Shown in pieces: positions 61,717-64,000 of a DNA stretch of 64,000 nucleotides (position 1 is the stretch's first letter; every line of letters starts with the position of its first letter). The notes under the pieces were generated by a model. That model searched no databases and was not told the DNA's origin. It was given only the letters and a program-made list of their open reading frames with translations. The DNA is from Myxococcales bacterium (GTDB taxonomy: Bacteria; Myxococcota; UBA727; GCA-2721815), in contig PBLQ01000064.1 in the NCBI GenBank assembly GCA_002721815.1, forward strand, positions 41,476 through 105,475. The letters run 5' to 3'. Position numbers and translations under genes: made by a program.

Positions 61717-63294
61717 TTATTTGGCAGGCACCAAACGAATCGCTTCGATGGCGCCTTTACCCTCTCTTTTTAGGGTTACGAAAACCTCTCCATTTTTTCC
61801 GGATTTCGATGAAATGGTAGCTGGGCTGACCTTTCCGGAACCGTCGCGAACTTCAACGGAGACGTCTTTATCGAAACCAGTGGCTTGCTCGGTCGGTATT
61901 TTGTACCTGAGGATTCGTGATTTAGAGCGCAAGGTAATGGCGACAGTACCTTTACGAATCCCCTCGCCAGACGTCACTTTGACGCTTTTTACCGTTCCCC
62001 CTTTGGGCGCCTTCACCACTACTTTTTGTTGCTCTTGGAGCGATCGTAGCTTGGCTTTCTCTTCAGCCAGTGTTTCTTTAATTTCACGCGTATCGGAATT
62101 CTTTGCCAAGGATTCCAGACTGTTGATACTTAATTTGACCGTTTCAATGTCCGAAGACATTCGGCTGTTTCGCACCACGAACAACATTTGCCCTCTAACG
62201 ATCTCGTTTCCTGCGGTCACCTTTAGATCACTGACCACACCCGATGCCGGAGACCGAATAACCGGTCCTTGGGCTGCCGACGCCTTCACCTCAATCCAAG
62301 GGAGGTTGTTTGCAACATTGGACCCGGTCTCCTTGTTCGCTGCGCCCTCTTCTGCCTGAGCTTTGGGTGAATCAGCAGCCGGTTCGTTTTCTGCTTCTGA
62401 CACGCCCTCGAACAAAACCGTTTTGATATCTTGTGGCACGAAGTGCCAAACCCCATACAGACCAAATACCAAAACAATGCCCGCTACAAATGATTTCGTA
62501 CCTGACCCTTTTGAGCCGGATGCAGCCGGTGCAGCAACGTCCCCTGGCGATGGTTTACTGGATTTAGGAACCATATCTTGATGTTGAACGGTTCGATCGG
62601 GCTGCATAACTTTTGGATCTCGCAATTGTGCCAAGGTGGCCGTTAGCTCAAGGTCCTCTTTGCCTTTACCCACCATAGCGGCCTGAACCGTTAATGAATC
62701 TTCTCCGGCATTTTGGTCGGTAAGAATTTCGTCACGATGCACGGGCTGAATGGTATCGGCATTATCGTCCACTGCGTGAAGATCATCAGAATAAAACTCT
62801 GGTTCCTCTCCATCAGTCGCCGGCACTGATAGTGCGTCCGTTTCATTTCTTGCTTCCTCAGTGAGTGGCGGAAAGTTGGAAGGCCCCGCATCAACAGATG
62901 ATGCCTGGTTCACCAATTGAGACGCCGTCTCAATGCCAGCCTCGTGGACACCTGTGCTGCCCAAAGAGAAAAAAGTCAAAGAACAACCGCAGATACGAAT
63001 GTTATCACCGTGCGTCAGAACAGCACGCGAGATGGGTTTGCCGTTAAGCATTGTTCCGTTTCGACTTTCATTATCAATCAAAACGTACATCTCGTTTTCA
63101 GCTGTTATTTTCGCATGTAATTTTGAAACCCCAGCCTCTGCAGAAAGGTCCAGATCGTAGTTCTCCCCTCGGCCAATCGTAAACGTACCAGCCGATAATG
63201 AAAATGATTCACCTTGGCGAACACCCACAGTGCACTTGAGTTCTCCCATCAAGCCACCAGGCAATCTAAATAATGTTGTTTTATCTTCTACCAT
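61717..63294 (-). CDS. FHA-TM-HlyD-like (lipoyl/barrel-sandwich) membrane protein
   Basis: 525 aa. Cytoplasmic FHA domain (about residues 22-115: GTFTIGRGENYDLDLS, GVSKLHAKI, SRNGTMLNGKPI), an acidic linker, and one TM helix (about 266-284: SFVAGIVLVFGLYGVWHF). A periplasmic part like membrane-fusion proteins follows: VIRSPASGVVSDLKVTAGN, a coiled coil (about 395-425), VVKAPKGGTVKSVKVTSGE, and a beta region to the end. Normal HlyD proteins have a short cytoplasmic end and an ABC partner; here the cytoplasmic end is a phosphothreonine-binding domain and no ABC transporter is seen. Follows the OmpA gene by 27 bp. Confidence 0.8.
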   Translation of the reverse strand: MVEDKTTLFRLPGGLMGELKCTVGVRQGESFSLSAGTFTIGRGENYDLDLSAEAGVSKLHAKITAENEMYVLIDNESRNGTMLNGKPISRAVLTHGDNIRICGCSLTFFSLGSTGVHEAGIETASQLVNQASSVDAGPSNFPPLTEEARNETDALSVPATDGEEPEFYSDDLHAVDDNADTIQPVHRDEILTDQNAGEDSLTVQAAMVGKGKEDLELTATLAQLRDPKVMQPDRTVQHQDMVPKSSKPSPGDVAAPAASGSKGSGTKSFVAGIVLVFGLYGVWHFVPQDIKTVLFEGVSEAENEPAADSPKAQAEEGAANKETGSNVANNLPWIEVKASAAQGPVIRSPASGVVSDLKVTAGNEIVRGQMLFVVRNSRMSSDIETVKLSINSLESLAKNSDTREIKETLAEEKAKLRSLQEQQKVVVKAPKGGTVKSVKVTSGEGIRKGTVAITLRSKSRILRYKIPTEQATGFDKDVSVEVRDGSGKVSPATISSKSGKNGEVFVTLKREGKGAIEAIRLVPAK

Positions 63295-63321
63295 ATTTTG
63301 TGTTGTTCCAAGGGTTCCCCC

Positions 63322-64000
63322 TTATTGTTCACGGGTGCTTTCTTCTTGCACGGGTGATTCAGGTTTCACAATAACAAAATTGACACGACGGTTCTTCGCC
63401 CGACCCGAGGCCGAATCATTAGAGGACACGGGTTTGGAGGAGCCATAACCTTTTGCCCCGAGTTGTTGCGCTGGAATACCCGCTTCGATTAGATAATCAC
63501 GAACCGCGGCGGCCCGCTTTTGAGACAGTTCCAAGTTGTATTCTTCCGCTCCAACATTATCAGTGTGCCCCTCAATCAAAATCTGCCCAATGGATGGGTT
63601 ACTCAAAATCACATCAACCACATCGTCCAAAATAAATGAAGCGGCTTTGAGGAGCCGGCTCTTGTTGAATTCAAACGGGATGACTTGCATGATTTCGATC
63701 ATGTCATCGGTGAGACGCGACAATCTGGTTTTCGGTATCTCACGTAAAATAAAGTGATCGATGGTACTCGAAGTGGGATCGATACGAATCGCCGCCCCTT
63801 TTTTCAGATAACCATTAGCACTAACGGCCACTTGGTAGGTGCCGGGCCGTAATGAGGTATCGTAGGTGCCATCCTCAGCTTTAATGACAAAGGCATCACC
63901 TTTTTTGTTGGTAATGCGTAAATCGGCTTTGAGTGGTTCGTCCTGAAAGTTGGTGACCGTCCCGTAGAAGCGTCCGAAACGAGGCGCAGCCACGAGTGGG
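63322..64000 (-). CDS. OmpA-family protein with carboxypeptidase-regulatory-like domain (partial)
   Basis: At least 223 aa, open at the window edge, so the N-terminus (and any signal peptide or TSP3 part) is missing. A CarboxypepD_reg-like beta sandwich (GRFYGTVTNFQDEPLKADL, DTSLRPGTYQVAVSANGY) is followed by an OmpA domain: IPFEFNKSRLLKAAS, ILIEGHTDNVGAEEYNLELS, AKGYGSSKPV and the Asp/Arg-type peptidoglycan contact in RAKNRRVNFVIV. It binds murein and is predicted in the outer membrane or periplasm. First gene before the FHA-TM-HlyD gene in a probable operon. Confidence 0.85.
   Translation of the reverse strand, partial: PLVAAPRFGRFYGTVTNFQDEPLKADLRITNKKGDAFVIKAEDGTYDTSLRPGTYQVAVSANGYLKKGAAIRIDPTSSTIDHFILREIPKTRLSRLTDDMIEIMQVIPFEFNKSRLLKAASFILDDVVDVILSNPSIGQILIEGHTDNVGAEEYNLELSQKRAAAVRDYLIEAGIPAQQLGAKGYGSSKPVSSNDSASGRAKNRRVNFVIVKPESPVQEESTREQ

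Noticed and set aside
61670..62359. 229-codon plus-strand frame after the MBL gene
   Set aside because: It overlaps the end of the MBL gene and is fully antisense to the HlyD-like part of the FHA protein; no homology.
1..64000. Alternative genetic code with TGA as Trp
   Set aside because: Several secure genes (for example tgt, ending GPTGA at the DNA level as GGACCTTGA) stop at TGA at family-typical lengths.

Overview
The window looks like a chromosomal segment of a Gram-negative bacterium of the former Deltaproteobacteria, most likely Myxococcota or a close relative. The supports are: a MYXO-CTERM-like tail on a giant thrombospondin-type-3 (TSP3) protein, OmpA proteins carrying TSP3 repeats, IPT/TIG, Kelch and Cys-rich CGDG...CD surface lipoproteins, FHA and PEGA proteins, and a Hanks-type kinase. 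Base composition looks close to 50% G+C by eye, lower than in cultured myxobacteria, so the lineage call is tentative. The standard code is used (TGA, TAA and TAG all end genes). No rRNA, tRNA, CRISPR array, transposase or phage gene was seen.

Layout. 1-10.8 kb: proS (partial, minus), then on plus a SpoIID/LytB protein, a 5'-nucleotidase-like protein with a LysM insertion, and queA-tgt-yajC-secD-secF ending in a strong terminator. 10.9-26.4 kb: two giant paralogous IPT/TIG lipoproteins (1671 and 3062 aa) flanking a signal-peptide/PEGA/TM protein. The first lipoprotein and the PEGA gene share a nearly identical palindrome-containing promoter. 26.4-36.3 kb (minus): tk, upp-like, hpt, GAF-GGDEF, DUF2079, coaX, an acidic ORF running in frame into pcnB across a TAA, and an FHA-FHA-LCAT lipase. 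36.4-41 kb: kinase and asnS on plus; the yceD-rpmF-plsX operon on minus. 41.1-46.1 kb (plus): Kelch lipoprotein, a Lys-Pro-rich TM protein and PBP1A. 46.1-55 kb (minus): a giant TSP3 protein split by an in-frame TGA, followed by an overlapping TSP3-OmpA gene. 55.3-60.4 kb (minus): an Asp-box propeller protein, a ComEA-like HHH protein, an Ig/lamin-tail lipoprotein and ruvC. Divergent from these is a ComEC-like metallo-beta-lactamase lipoprotein. 61.7-64 kb (minus): an OmpA protein (partial) and an FHA-TM-HlyD-like protein.

Housekeeping functions are tRNA modification and charging, Sec translocation, nucleobase salvage, CoA and phospholipid synthesis, and murein synthesis. They alternate with very large cell-envelope proteins. 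The points most worth a second look are: (1) the duplicated TIG lipoprotein locus with its shared promoter, recurrent PC...C module and cleanly inserted LamG domain; (2) two genes interrupted by in-frame stops (TGA in the TSP3 giant, TAA before pcnB); (3) an undescribed C-terminal module shared by the adjacent propeller and HHH proteins, next to a ComEC-like hydrolase; (4) the unusual fusions FHA-FHA-lipase, FHA-TM-HlyD and nucleotidase-LysM.
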